Below, piece by piece: positions 8,533 through 15,890 of a stretch of DNA of 64,000 nucleotides. The notes below the pieces were generated by a model. It saw only the letters and a list, made by a program, of their open reading frames with translations, ran no database searches and was not told the origin of the DNA. Every line of letters starts with the position of its first letter. Position 1 is the stretch's first letter. This DNA is from an uncultured Gemmatimonadota bacterium (lineage in GTDB: Bacteria > Gemmatimonadota > Gemmatimonadetes > Gemmatimonadales > Gemmatimonadaceae), in the NCBI GenBank assembly GCA_902825965.1, contig CADEDA010000003.1:263457-327456 (forward strand). Reading direction: 5' to 3'. The translations under genes were made by a program, and so were the position numbers.

Positions 8533-8916
8533 ACCCCGCTCGCCCTGCTGCCAGCGACCCGCACGGCGCTCCGCCGCATCGCCACCCTGCATGAGGCCTG
8601 CGGCGACCCGGCCCGCCTGCGCCTGCTCAACCTCCTCGCCGCCGGGGAGCTCTGCGTCTGCGACCTCGTGGCGCTCACGGGCGCATCCCAGCCCTTCGTC
8701 TCGCGGCACCTGGCGCGGCTGCGCGCGGCGCAACTGGTGGAGGTGGAGCGCCGAGGCAAGTTCGCCTACTACCGCCTGCGCCCGCTCGCCGCGGCCGCGC
8801 AGCGCCAGCTCGATGCCGTGCTCGACGGTGTGCACACCGCCGACGCCCACCTGCGACGCGAACGTGATCGCGCGACGACGCTCGCCGCACGACGCGGCGC
8901 CCAGCCCTGCGACTGA
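8530..8916 (+). CDS. arsR: ArsR-family metalloregulator with CVC arsenic site
   Basis: This 128-residue winged-helix repressor carries the metal-binding signature ELCVCDL at residues 40-46 (C42, C44), the classical As(III)/Sb(III) site of ArsR. A further cysteine at 24 (ACGDPARLR) could be a third ligand. The recognition helix is GASQPFVSRHLARL, followed by the wing GKFAYYRL. The chosen ATG gives normal family length and overlaps the candidate operator. On binding arsenite the protein should leave DNA and derepress the divergent aquaporin and the downstream metallophosphoesterase, which begins 7 bp after its stop. No arsC, acr3 or arsB gene is in the window. Confidence 0.88.
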   Translation: MTPLALLPATRTALRRIATLHEACGDPARLRLLNLLAAGELCVCDLVALTGASQPFVSRHLARLRAAQLVEVERRGKFAYYRLRPLAAAAQRQLDAVLDGVHTADAHLRRERDRATTLAARRGAQPCD

Positions 8917-8923
8917 CCACCCC

Positions 8924-9676
8924 ATGACCGTCCAGATCGCCCTGCTCTCGGACATCCACGCGAATCTCCACGCGCTCGACGCCGTGCTGGCGGACATCGC
9001 CGCGCAGTCCGGGATCGCGGGCCGCTATCACCTCGGCGACCTGGTGGGCTACCACGCCTACCCGAACGAGGTGACCGCCCGGCTCGGGGAGGCCGGCGTC
9101 CCCGGCGTGGCGGGCAACTACGACTCGACCGTCGCGATGCACTACAAGCATTGCGGGTGCCGCTCGGAGAACCCGCGCCAGGAGGAGTTGGCGCACCAGA
9201 GTTTCGCGTGGACGCTCGCCACCGTCACCGAGCGCACGCGCGCGGCGCTCGCCGCGCTGCCGTTCCGGCTCGACGTGCGACCGCTGGGTGGTCACGTCGC
9301 GGGCCCGACGCTGATCCTGCTGCATGCGACGCCGACGAGCAACCTCGTGTACGTGACGGAGGATCGCAGCGACGACTTCCTGCGGAAGATGGCCGAGCAG
9401 GCCGGGGCGAAGGCCGGCGATGTGATCGCCTTCGGACACACCCACAAGCCGTGGCATCGCGTGGTGGACGAGGTGCTGTTCGTCAACACGGGATCCGTGG
9501 GCCGCCCCAAGGACGGGGACCCGCGTGCGGGCTGGACGCTGATCACGCTGGGAGGCGCAGCGCCACGCGCCGAATCGCGCCGCGTCCCCTACGACGTCGC
9601 TGCGGCCTGTGCCGCGATCGGCGCGGCGGGGCTGCCGGAGGAGTTCGCCGAGACGCTGCGGACGGGACGCGCCTGA
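8924..9676 (+). CDS. Metallophosphoesterase in the arsR transcript
   Basis: This 250-residue calcineurin-like phosphoesterase has metal-binding motifs in order: SDIHANL near residue 9, GDLVGYH near 36, GNYDS (the GNH(E/D) box with Tyr for His) near 61, and GHTHKPW near 165. Family members hydrolyse phosphomono- or diesters using two metals. The HCGC stretch near residue 72 is unusual and could bind soft metals, which is tempting beside arsR. The ATG lies 7 bp after the arsR stop, so the genes are co-transcribed. The substrate is unknown. A link to arsenic detoxification is inference from position. Confidence 0.82.
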   Translation: MTVQIALLSDIHANLHALDAVLADIAAQSGIAGRYHLGDLVGYHAYPNEVTARLGEAGVPGVAGNYDSTVAMHYKHCGCRSENPRQEELAHQSFAWTLATVTERTRAALAALPFRLDVRPLGGHVAGPTLILLHATPTSNLVYVTEDRSDDFLRKMAEQAGAKAGDVIAFGHTHKPWHRVVDEVLFVNTGSVGRPKDGDPRAGWTLITLGGAAPRAESRRVPYDVAAACAAIGAAGLPEEFAETLRTGRA

Positions 9677-9680
9677 GCCG

Positions 9681-11741
9681 CTACCGCGGGAACGCGGCCG
9701 CGTTCCCGCCGTCCACGGGCAGGACGCAGCCGGTGGTGGCTTCGGCCGACGCGAGGTAGGCGAACGCCGCGGCGACATCCTGGGCCGTGGTTTCGCGCCC
9801 GAGCAGGTTCTGCGTGAAGTACTCGTCTGGCGTGAGCCCGCGTGCGCGGGCCCGCGCCTCCAGCACGCCGCCCGCGAACAACGCCGTTCGCACGCGGTCC
9901 GCATTGACGGCATTGGCCCGGATGTGATGGGCGCCGAGGTCGATCGCGTACTGCTTCATGAGGGCGACCAACGCGGCCTTGGGGACGGCGTAGGGGCCGA
10001 AGTCGGGTCCCGGGTTGAACGCACTCTTCGACGCGTTGAACAACAGTACGCCGCCCATGCCCTGGGCGAGCAGGACCTGCGCCACGGCGGACGCCACGTG
10101 CTGGTGCGACCGCAGGTTGAGGTCGAGCGAGGCCTCGAACGCCGCTGCGCCTTTGCTCGTGTGGAGCGCACCGTGCGGTGCGGAACCCGCGTTGGACACG
10201 AGCACGTCGATCCCGCCGAACGTGCGCACCGCCGTCTCGACCGCAGCCGTGACCGCGTCACGATCCGTCACGTCGCAGACCACGCTGACGACGCGCGCGT
10301 CGGGGTGCGCGAGGGGCTCGCGGTCGAGCACGACCACGTGCGCGCCCAATCCGACGAAATGGTCCACCGTCGCGCGGCCGATGCCACCCGCACCGCCGGT
10401 GACGAGCAGCACCTTGCCGGCGAAGCGGCCGCCGGCCGCGGCGGCGCCGAGCTTGGCCTGCTCGAGGCTCCAGTACTCCACGGCGAAGAGGTCGCGCTCG
10501 CTCACCGGATGGTAGCGCCCGACCGCCTCGGCATGTTGCATGACCTGCACCGCCCGTGTGACGATGTCCCCGGCGATGCGGGCGTCGGCGCGGCTGCGCC
10601 CGACGGTGAGGGCCCCGAGTCCCGGCACCAGCACCACACGCGGCGCGCGGTCGAGGGCCGTGAGTGCGCGGCCCTCCGCGTTCCGCCGGAAGTACGCCTC
10701 GTACCAAGCCGCATACTCATTGGCCGCGCTGTCGCAGGTGGCGCGCAATGCGTCGTCGTCTAGGGCGGCCAACTGCGCGGCGGGGGGCAGCCAGAGCGGT
10801 CGCGGTTTGGTCCGGATCACATGGTCCGGAGTGACGGTCCCGCGCTCGGTGAGGGACCGGGCGTCGGCCCGCAGCGAGAAGGCGCAGGTGGCATCGTCGT
10901 CGCGCCACTCCGCGATGAAGTGTCCGGCACCCAGCCGGGCGAACGCTCCGCGCAACCGCGGAGCGAGCCGCGCCTGCAAGCTGCGGCGCGCCGGGGCGTC
11001 ATGGACTCCGCCAGGCGGCGACGCCACCGCCACCACCGGGCGGCGCGCCGCCCGCCACTGCTCGGCGCGGGTCACCGCGTCGACCATGCGTTCGTAGCTC
11101 TCACGCGCGGTCGCGCCCCAGGTGAAGATGCCGTGCTGTTCCAGCACGAGACCGTGGACGCTCGACCCGTCCCGGTGCAGGTCGCCCGCCAGCTCGACCA
11201 CGCGGCGCGCGAGTGCGAATCCCGGCATCACGTACGGGATGAACCGGAACGCGGCACCCCAGACCTCCTCGGCGATCGCCCGCGCGTCCGGCTGGTCCTG
11301 CAGCGTGAGTACCGCGTCCGCATGTGTGTGGTCGACGAACGTGCCGGGGAGGAACGCGTGCAGCAGCGCCTCGACGGACGGGGTGGGCGCGGCCGGATCG
11401 AGCATCTGGGCACGCAGCGCCGTGACCATCGCGTCGTCCGACAGCGACTCGCATTCGCAGAGCCGGCGGAGCGGCTCCAGCCGGCAGGGCGAGAATCCCT
11501 GCGGCTCGATGCGACCGAGGTCCCACCCACTGCCCTTCACGTACAGCACCTCGACCGGCGCGCCGTGCACCTCGCGCGCGACGGACTTCACCGAGGTGTT
11601 GCCGCCGCCGTGCAGGACCAGGGCCGGGTCCGCACCGAGCAGGCGCGAGGTGTACACGCGTCGGGCGAGGTCCGCTCCCCAGCGGGCACCATACGCCGTG
11701 ATCGCGGCCTGTTCGTCGGTTGCGTCGAATCGGGAGTGCAT
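9681..11741 (-). CDS. Bifunctional class II aldolase / short-chain dehydrogenase
   Basis: This 686-residue fusion has an N-terminal zinc-dependent class II aldolase and a C-terminal SDR. The aldolase shows HGGGNTSVK, YVKGSGWDLG, the zinc ligands in DHTHADAV, and LEQHGIFTWG. The SDR starts near residue 440 with TGGAGGIG for NAD binding, has NAG, and ends with the YAVPK catalytic pair. The layout matches the RhaD/RhaE-type rhamnulose-1-phosphate aldolase/lactaldehyde dehydrogenase (YuxG-like). These cleave a deoxyhexulose phosphate to DHAP and oxidise the lactaldehyde. No kinase, isomerase or sugar transporter gene is nearby, so the exact sugar is uncertain. The gene stands alone. Confidence 0.86.
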   Translation of the reverse strand: MHSRFDATDEQAAITAYGARWGADLARRVYTSRLLGADPALVLHGGGNTSVKSVAREVHGAPVEVLYVKGSGWDLGRIEPQGFSPCRLEPLRRLCECESLSDDAMVTALRAQMLDPAAPTPSVEALLHAFLPGTFVDHTHADAVLTLQDQPDARAIAEEVWGAAFRFIPYVMPGFALARRVVELAGDLHRDGSSVHGLVLEQHGIFTWGATARESYERMVDAVTRAEQWRAARRPVVAVASPPGGVHDAPARRSLQARLAPRLRGAFARLGAGHFIAEWRDDDATCAFSLRADARSLTERGTVTPDHVIRTKPRPLWLPPAAQLAALDDDALRATCDSAANEYAAWYEAYFRRNAEGRALTALDRAPRVVLVPGLGALTVGRSRADARIAGDIVTRAVQVMQHAEAVGRYHPVSERDLFAVEYWSLEQAKLGAAAAGGRFAGKVLLVTGGAGGIGRATVDHFVGLGAHVVVLDREPLAHPDARVVSVVCDVTDRDAVTAAVETAVRTFGGIDVLVSNAGSAPHGALHTSKGAAAFEASLDLNLRSHQHVASAVAQVLLAQGMGGVLLFNASKSAFNPGPDFGPYAVPKAALVALMKQYAIDLGAHHIRANAVNADRVRTALFAGGVLEARARARGLTPDEYFTQNLLGRETTAQDVAAAFAYLASAEATTGCVLPVDGGNAAAFPR

Positions 11742-11831
11742 GCGCGGGGCGGGGCAGGCGGTCCACGCGGGCGCTGCAGGCGCGTGGTCCAGTGGGCGGG
11801 GCGGTTCATGCCGGCGCCGTGCGCCGACTCC

Positions 11832-11860
11832 GCGGGCGGCACTACTGGTGCTCCGCCCGC
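11832..11860. promoter_or_regulatory. Inverted repeat upstream of the M1 peptidase promoter
   Basis: GCGGGCGG (11832-11839) pairs with CCGCCCGC (11853-11860). Inner CAC/GTG also pairs, leaving a CT bulge. It sits 8 bp upstream of the candidate -10 box at 11868, so it could be an operator, or the end hairpin of nothing in particular in such GC-rich DNA. Confidence 0.35.
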
Positions 11861-11867
11861 TGCTCAA

Positions 11868-11873
11868 TAGAAT
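11868..11873 (+). promoter_or_regulatory. Candidate leaderless -10 box for the M1 peptidase gene
   Basis: TAGAAT is followed by seven bases (AGCGCCG) and the ATG at 11881. There is no purine-rich Shine-Dalgarno sequence, so the transcript probably begins at the start codon. Confidence 0.55.
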
Positions 11874-11880
11874 AGCGCCG

Positions 11881-14433
11881 ATGCGACGCACTGTCCTCTG
11901 CCTGCTGCTGCTCGGTGCCTGCCGTGCCGATGCCGACCTCGGTGACCCCGTGCCCGGTGTGGCGCGCGTGCTGGCCGACCGCCGTGCGGCCGCGATCGAT
12001 TCGCTCTCGTACGCGATGCGGTTCGACATCCCGCTCGCGCGTGACTCGGCCGTGCGCGGCGAGGTGACGGTCGGCTTCACGCTGCGCGGCTGGCGCGGCG
12101 ACCTCCCGCTCGACTTCCGCGCCGCGGCCGAGCAGGTGCAGGGCGTGCGGGTGGACGGCGTCGCGATCACGCCGCGCATCGTGCCGGACCACATCCTGCT
12201 GCCGGACTCGCTGCTGGGCGACGGCCGGCACACGGTGACGGTGCAGTTCGCGAGTGGCGAGGCAGCGCTCAACCGCAGCGACGACTTCCTGTACGCGCTG
12301 TTCGTGCCGGACCGCGCGTCCACGGCCGTTCCGGTGTTCGAGCAACCGGACCTCAAGGCGCGGGTCTCGCTGACGCTCAGCATCCCGAAGGGCTGGGAGG
12401 CGCTCGCCAACGGGGCGGCACTCGAGATCACCGGCGACTCGCTGCGCGAGGTCCGCCGGTTCGCGGCCACGGAACCCATCAGCACCTACTTGATCGCGTT
12501 CGCGGCGGGGCGCATGCAGGTGGAGACCGCGGAGCGCGCGGGGCGCCGGTTCACCATGTACCACCGCGAGACCGACGTGGCACGGGTACGCCGCAACCGC
12601 AAGGCGATCTTCGACCTCCACGCGTCCGCGCTCGCGTGGCTCGAGCGGTACACGGACATCGCGTATCCGTTCGGCAAGTTCGACTTCCTCGCGGTGCCGG
12701 CCTTCCAGTTCGGCGGCATGGAGCACCCCGGTGCCGTGTGGTACCGCGCCGATGCGCTGTTCCTCGACGAGGCGCCGTCGCGCACTGCGGAACTCGCCCG
12801 CGCCAGCCTCATCGCACACGAGACGGCGCACATGTGGTTCGGCGACCTCGTCACGATGCGGTGGTTCAACGACGTCTGGATGAAGGAGGTCTTCGCGAAC
12901 CTCATGGCGGCGAAGATCGTGGAGCCCACGTTCCCCGACATCAACCACGCGCTGCGGTTCTTCCAGGCCCACTATCCGGCCGCCTACGCCGTCGATCGCA
13001 CGGAGGGCGCCAACCCCATCCGGCAGGATCTCGAGAACCTGCGGGAGGCGGGGTCGCTGTACGGCGCGATCATCTACCAGAAGGCGCCCATCGTCATGCG
13101 GCACCTGGAGCGCCTGGTGGGCGACGACGAGTTCCGGGACGGATTGCGCCGCTATCTCGCGACGCACGCGTTCGGCAACGCGACCTGGGACGACCTCATC
13201 GCGCAGCTCGATCCGCTCACCGAGTCCGACCTGCGGGCGTGGAGTCGAGTGTGGGTGGAATCGCCGGGCCGTCCGCGCATCCGCACGACGCTGGAGGGCG
13301 ACACCCTCGTCGTCCGGCAGGATGACCCCTGGGATCGTGCGCTGCGCTGGCCGCAGGCGTTCGGGGTGCAGGTGGGATACGGCGCGTCGCCGACGATCAT
13401 CGCGGGCCGGCTCGACGCACCCGAGATCCGCATCGGCATCCCCAAGGGCGCGGATGGGCATGCCATCCTGCCCGCGTACGACGGCGTCGCGTACGGCCGA
13501 TTCCCGCTGACGGACTCCACGCGCTCGCGCCTGCTGGCCTCGGCTGGCGGGCTCGACGACGCCTTGGCGCGCGCGGTCGCCTGGCAACTGCTGTACGAGG
13601 AGATGCTGGACGGGGCGCTCGCGCCCGCGGCGCTGCTCGACGCGCTCCTGATCGCGCTGGACACCGAGCCGGACGAGCTGGTCGCAACCCAGCTCGTGGG
13701 GACGCTGCGCTCGGTCTACTGGCGGTTCCTGTCGGATTCCACTCGACGGGCGGCCGCGCCACGCGTCGAAGCCACGCTGTGGGAGGCCTTGGAGCGGGCC
13801 CCGACGCCGGGACGGAAGGGCGCGTTCTTCTCCAGCCTCATCGGCGTGACGCTCACCGAGAGCGGTGTCGCGCGACTGGAGCGCATCTGGCGACGGGTGG
13901 AGAAGCCGCGCGGATTCCCCGTCTCGGAGCAGCAGGAGACCGCCCTCGCGGAAGGGCTGGCGCTGCGCGGGGTGCCGAACGCCGAGGCGATCCTCGACGC
14001 GCAGGCCAAGCGGACGACCAACCCGGATCGGCTCGCGCGCGCGCGCTTCGTGCGGCCCGCGCTCTCGGCTGACCCGGCGGTCCGCGACTCGCTGTTCCGG
14101 ACCTTCGCGGACGTCGCGCAGCGCCGACGCGAGAGTTGGGTGCTCGATGCGATGTCACTGATGCACCATCCGCTGCGCGCGGAGGCCTCGGCCGCGCAGG
14201 TGCCGGCGGCCCTGCTCCTCACCGAGGAGATCCAGCGCACCGGGGACATCTTCTTCCCGCTGCGCTGGTTGAACGCCACCCTGGACGGCCATCGGAGCCG
14301 TTCAGCGGCCGACGCGGTCACTGCGTTCTTGGAGGCGCATCCGGACCTCCCGCCTCGCCTGCGCGGGAAGGTGTTGCAGGCCGCGGACGATCTCTTCCGG
14401 AGCGCGCGGGTCGTGAACGGGTGGAGCCGTTAG
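11881..14433 (+). CDS. M1-family metalloaminopeptidase, lipoprotein
   Basis: This 850-residue zinc aminopeptidase of the gluzincin M1 family removes N-terminal residues from peptides. The signal peptide ends in a lipobox (LLLLGAC, Cys near residue 14), so the protein should be lipid-anchored outside the cytoplasm. The exopeptidase motif reads GGMEHPG rather than GAMEN. The zinc site is HETAH near residue 319, with the third ligand Glu in MKEVFAN 18 residues on. A long helical C-terminal domain completes the fold. The ATG follows a TAGAAT box by 7 nt. It is divergent from the aldolase fusion. A peptide-scavenging role is likely. Confidence 0.9.
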   Translation: MRRTVLCLLLLGACRADADLGDPVPGVARVLADRRAAAIDSLSYAMRFDIPLARDSAVRGEVTVGFTLRGWRGDLPLDFRAAAEQVQGVRVDGVAITPRIVPDHILLPDSLLGDGRHTVTVQFASGEAALNRSDDFLYALFVPDRASTAVPVFEQPDLKARVSLTLSIPKGWEALANGAALEITGDSLREVRRFAATEPISTYLIAFAAGRMQVETAERAGRRFTMYHRETDVARVRRNRKAIFDLHASALAWLERYTDIAYPFGKFDFLAVPAFQFGGMEHPGAVWYRADALFLDEAPSRTAELARASLIAHETAHMWFGDLVTMRWFNDVWMKEVFANLMAAKIVEPTFPDINHALRFFQAHYPAAYAVDRTEGANPIRQDLENLREAGSLYGAIIYQKAPIVMRHLERLVGDDEFRDGLRRYLATHAFGNATWDDLIAQLDPLTESDLRAWSRVWVESPGRPRIRTTLEGDTLVVRQDDPWDRALRWPQAFGVQVGYGASPTIIAGRLDAPEIRIGIPKGADGHAILPAYDGVAYGRFPLTDSTRSRLLASAGGLDDALARAVAWQLLYEEMLDGALAPAALLDALLIALDTEPDELVATQLVGTLRSVYWRFLSDSTRRAAAPRVEATLWEALERAPTPGRKGAFFSSLIGVTLTESGVARLERIWRRVEKPRGFPVSEQQETALAEGLALRGVPNAEAILDAQAKRTTNPDRLARARFVRPALSADPAVRDSLFRTFADVAQRRRESWVLDAMSLMHHPLRAEASAAQVPAALLLTEEIQRTGDIFFPLRWLNATLDGHRSRSAADAVTAFLEAHPDLPPRLRGKVLQAADDLFRSARVVNGWSR

Positions 14434-14477
14434 TCGTCCACCTCCCGGCCTCCACCTTCCACCCTTCGTGTTCCACC

Positions 14478-14846
14478 ATGCCCTGTGTCGTGACCCGCAC
14501 CCCGCAGTGGGTGCTGATCGAGTTCAGCGGGACCGTGAGCAAGCAGGAGTTCGTGACCGCCGTGGCGGAGGTGGACGCGCTGGAACGTGATGCGGGATGT
14601 CCGCGGGACCGCCTGTACGTGCTGGGCGGGTTGTTCGCTCGGGAGCTCGACTTCGTCACGCTGAACGGGGCCCTGGAGGCGCGGCGGACCGCGACCTACG
14701 CGGCGCCGATCCGCTCGGCGGTGGTGGCGACCACGCCAGCGGCGGTGAACACCGCGCGACTGGTGACCGCGATTAACACCAACGAGCAGATTCGCGTGCA
14801 GACCTTCCGCGCGCGTGAGGACGCGGAGGCCTGGCTCCGGGGCTAG
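14478..14846 (+). CDS. Small SpoIIAA/STAS-like protein of unknown function
   Basis: This 122-residue soluble protein alternates strands and helices. It starts with a strand pair around WVLIEFSGTVSKQEF, has a central RSAVVATTPAAVNTARLV segment and ends FRAREDAEAWL. That closing FxxRxxAxxWL pattern recurs in the protein at 32000-32380, as does the preceding helix, and resembles SpoIIAA-like/STAS proteins of unknown role. No catalytic residues stand out. It starts 44 bp after the M1 peptidase stop. I see no strong Shine-Dalgarno sequence; read-through from the peptidase gene is possible. Confidence 0.65.
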   Translation: MPCVVTRTPQWVLIEFSGTVSKQEFVTAVAEVDALERDAGCPRDRLYVLGGLFARELDFVTLNGALEARRTATYAAPIRSAVVATTPAAVNTARLVTAINTNEQIRVQTFRAREDAEAWLRG

Positions 14847-14856
14847 GGCCTGCCGC

Positions 14857-15885
14857 TCAGCGCGGCCGGGTCACCACACGCGGTGTGTAAGCCACGCCGT
14901 CCGGCGTCTCACCGACGGACACGTGCCCGATCACCTGCCGGTCCGCGAGTCGGATCACCGCCACGCGCGACTGCGCACTGAGCGAGAGGAATGCGTGCTG
15001 CCCGTCCGGGGCGATCGCGATGCCCTGCGGCCCGCCGCCGGGGAAGGGGATGCGCCCGCGTTCCGCGAACGTCGCCCGGTCGAGCACGCGCAGCTCCTCT
15101 CCACGATAGTCCGGCAGCAGCACCTGGCTGGCGTCCGGCGTGAACAACACGCGATACGGCCAGCCGAACCCCTCGGCCGCCGTGCGCACCGTGCCCGTGG
15201 CGGCGTCCACCACGCTCACGCGCCCGGTGGCGTTGCTGCCCACCCAGACCTGCGCCCCGTCGGCCGTCACGTTGATCGCTTCCGGCTGCGTCGGCACCGC
15301 GATGCTGCGCAGCGCGGTGCCGGTCGAGAGGTCCAGCTCGGTCACCGTATTGCTGCCGATGTCGCCGGTCCAGGCCCGACGCCCGTCGGCGGCGACACCG
15401 ACCATGTGCGAGCCGGCCTTGTCCGTCCGCGCGGTGCGCAGCACCTCACCGGAACGCAGCGACACCACGAGCACGGCGCGCAGCTGCTCCGACGTGACCG
15501 CCACCAGCGAATCACCGGGCAGGAACACGATGCCGTGCGGGCGAAGCGCCGGTGCGAGGTTGATGCTACGCGTCACCCGGAGTCCCGGCACGTCAATGAC
15601 GGTGAGCGTGCTGCCGGGCTGCGGTCCGGTGCCGTAGTCGGTCACCACCGCGGTGGCGCCATCACTCGAGACCACCACCTCGTGCGGTCCGACGCCGGTG
15701 GGCAGTGTAGCCAGTGTCGCACCGCTCGCCACATCCACGATCGTCGCGGTGTACGGGGCCTTGTTGGTGATGATCAAGGTCCCGCGCAGCGCGGGCACCT
15801 GTGCCCGCCCGGACATCGGTCCCGCGACCGCCAGGACGGCGAGGACGGTGGCACGCAGGAGCGGGCGAAGCGAGCGGCGTGGCAT
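14857..15885 (-). CDS. Secreted YVTN-type beta-propeller protein
   Basis: This 342-residue protein has an N-terminal signal peptide (hydrophobic run ending near PMSGRAQ) and about seven propeller blades. Each blade has the repeat style of YncE/YVTN proteins, such as DGRRAWTGDIGSNTVTELDLSTG-type units, with further copies near residues 215, 255 and 300. Such propellers are periplasmic or surface scaffolds that bind partners or DNA, and no enzymatic motif is present. It begins 5 bp after the S9 peptidase stop on the same strand, so the two should be co-transcribed. The two may act together outside the cytoplasm, but that is inference. Confidence 0.82.
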   Translation of the reverse strand: MPRRSLRPLLRATVLAVLAVAGPMSGRAQVPALRGTLIITNKAPYTATIVDVASGATLATLPTGVGPHEVVVSSDGATAVVTDYGTGPQPGSTLTVIDVPGLRVTRSINLAPALRPHGIVFLPGDSLVAVTSEQLRAVLVVSLRSGEVLRTARTDKAGSHMVGVAADGRRAWTGDIGSNTVTELDLSTGTALRSIAVPTQPEAINVTADGAQVWVGSNATGRVSVVDAATGTVRTAAEGFGWPYRVLFTPDASQVLLPDYRGEELRVLDRATFAERGRIPFPGGGPQGIAIAPDGQHAFLSLSAQSRVAVIRLADRQVIGHVSVGETPDGVAYTPRVVTRPR

Positions 15886-15890
15886 GGCGG

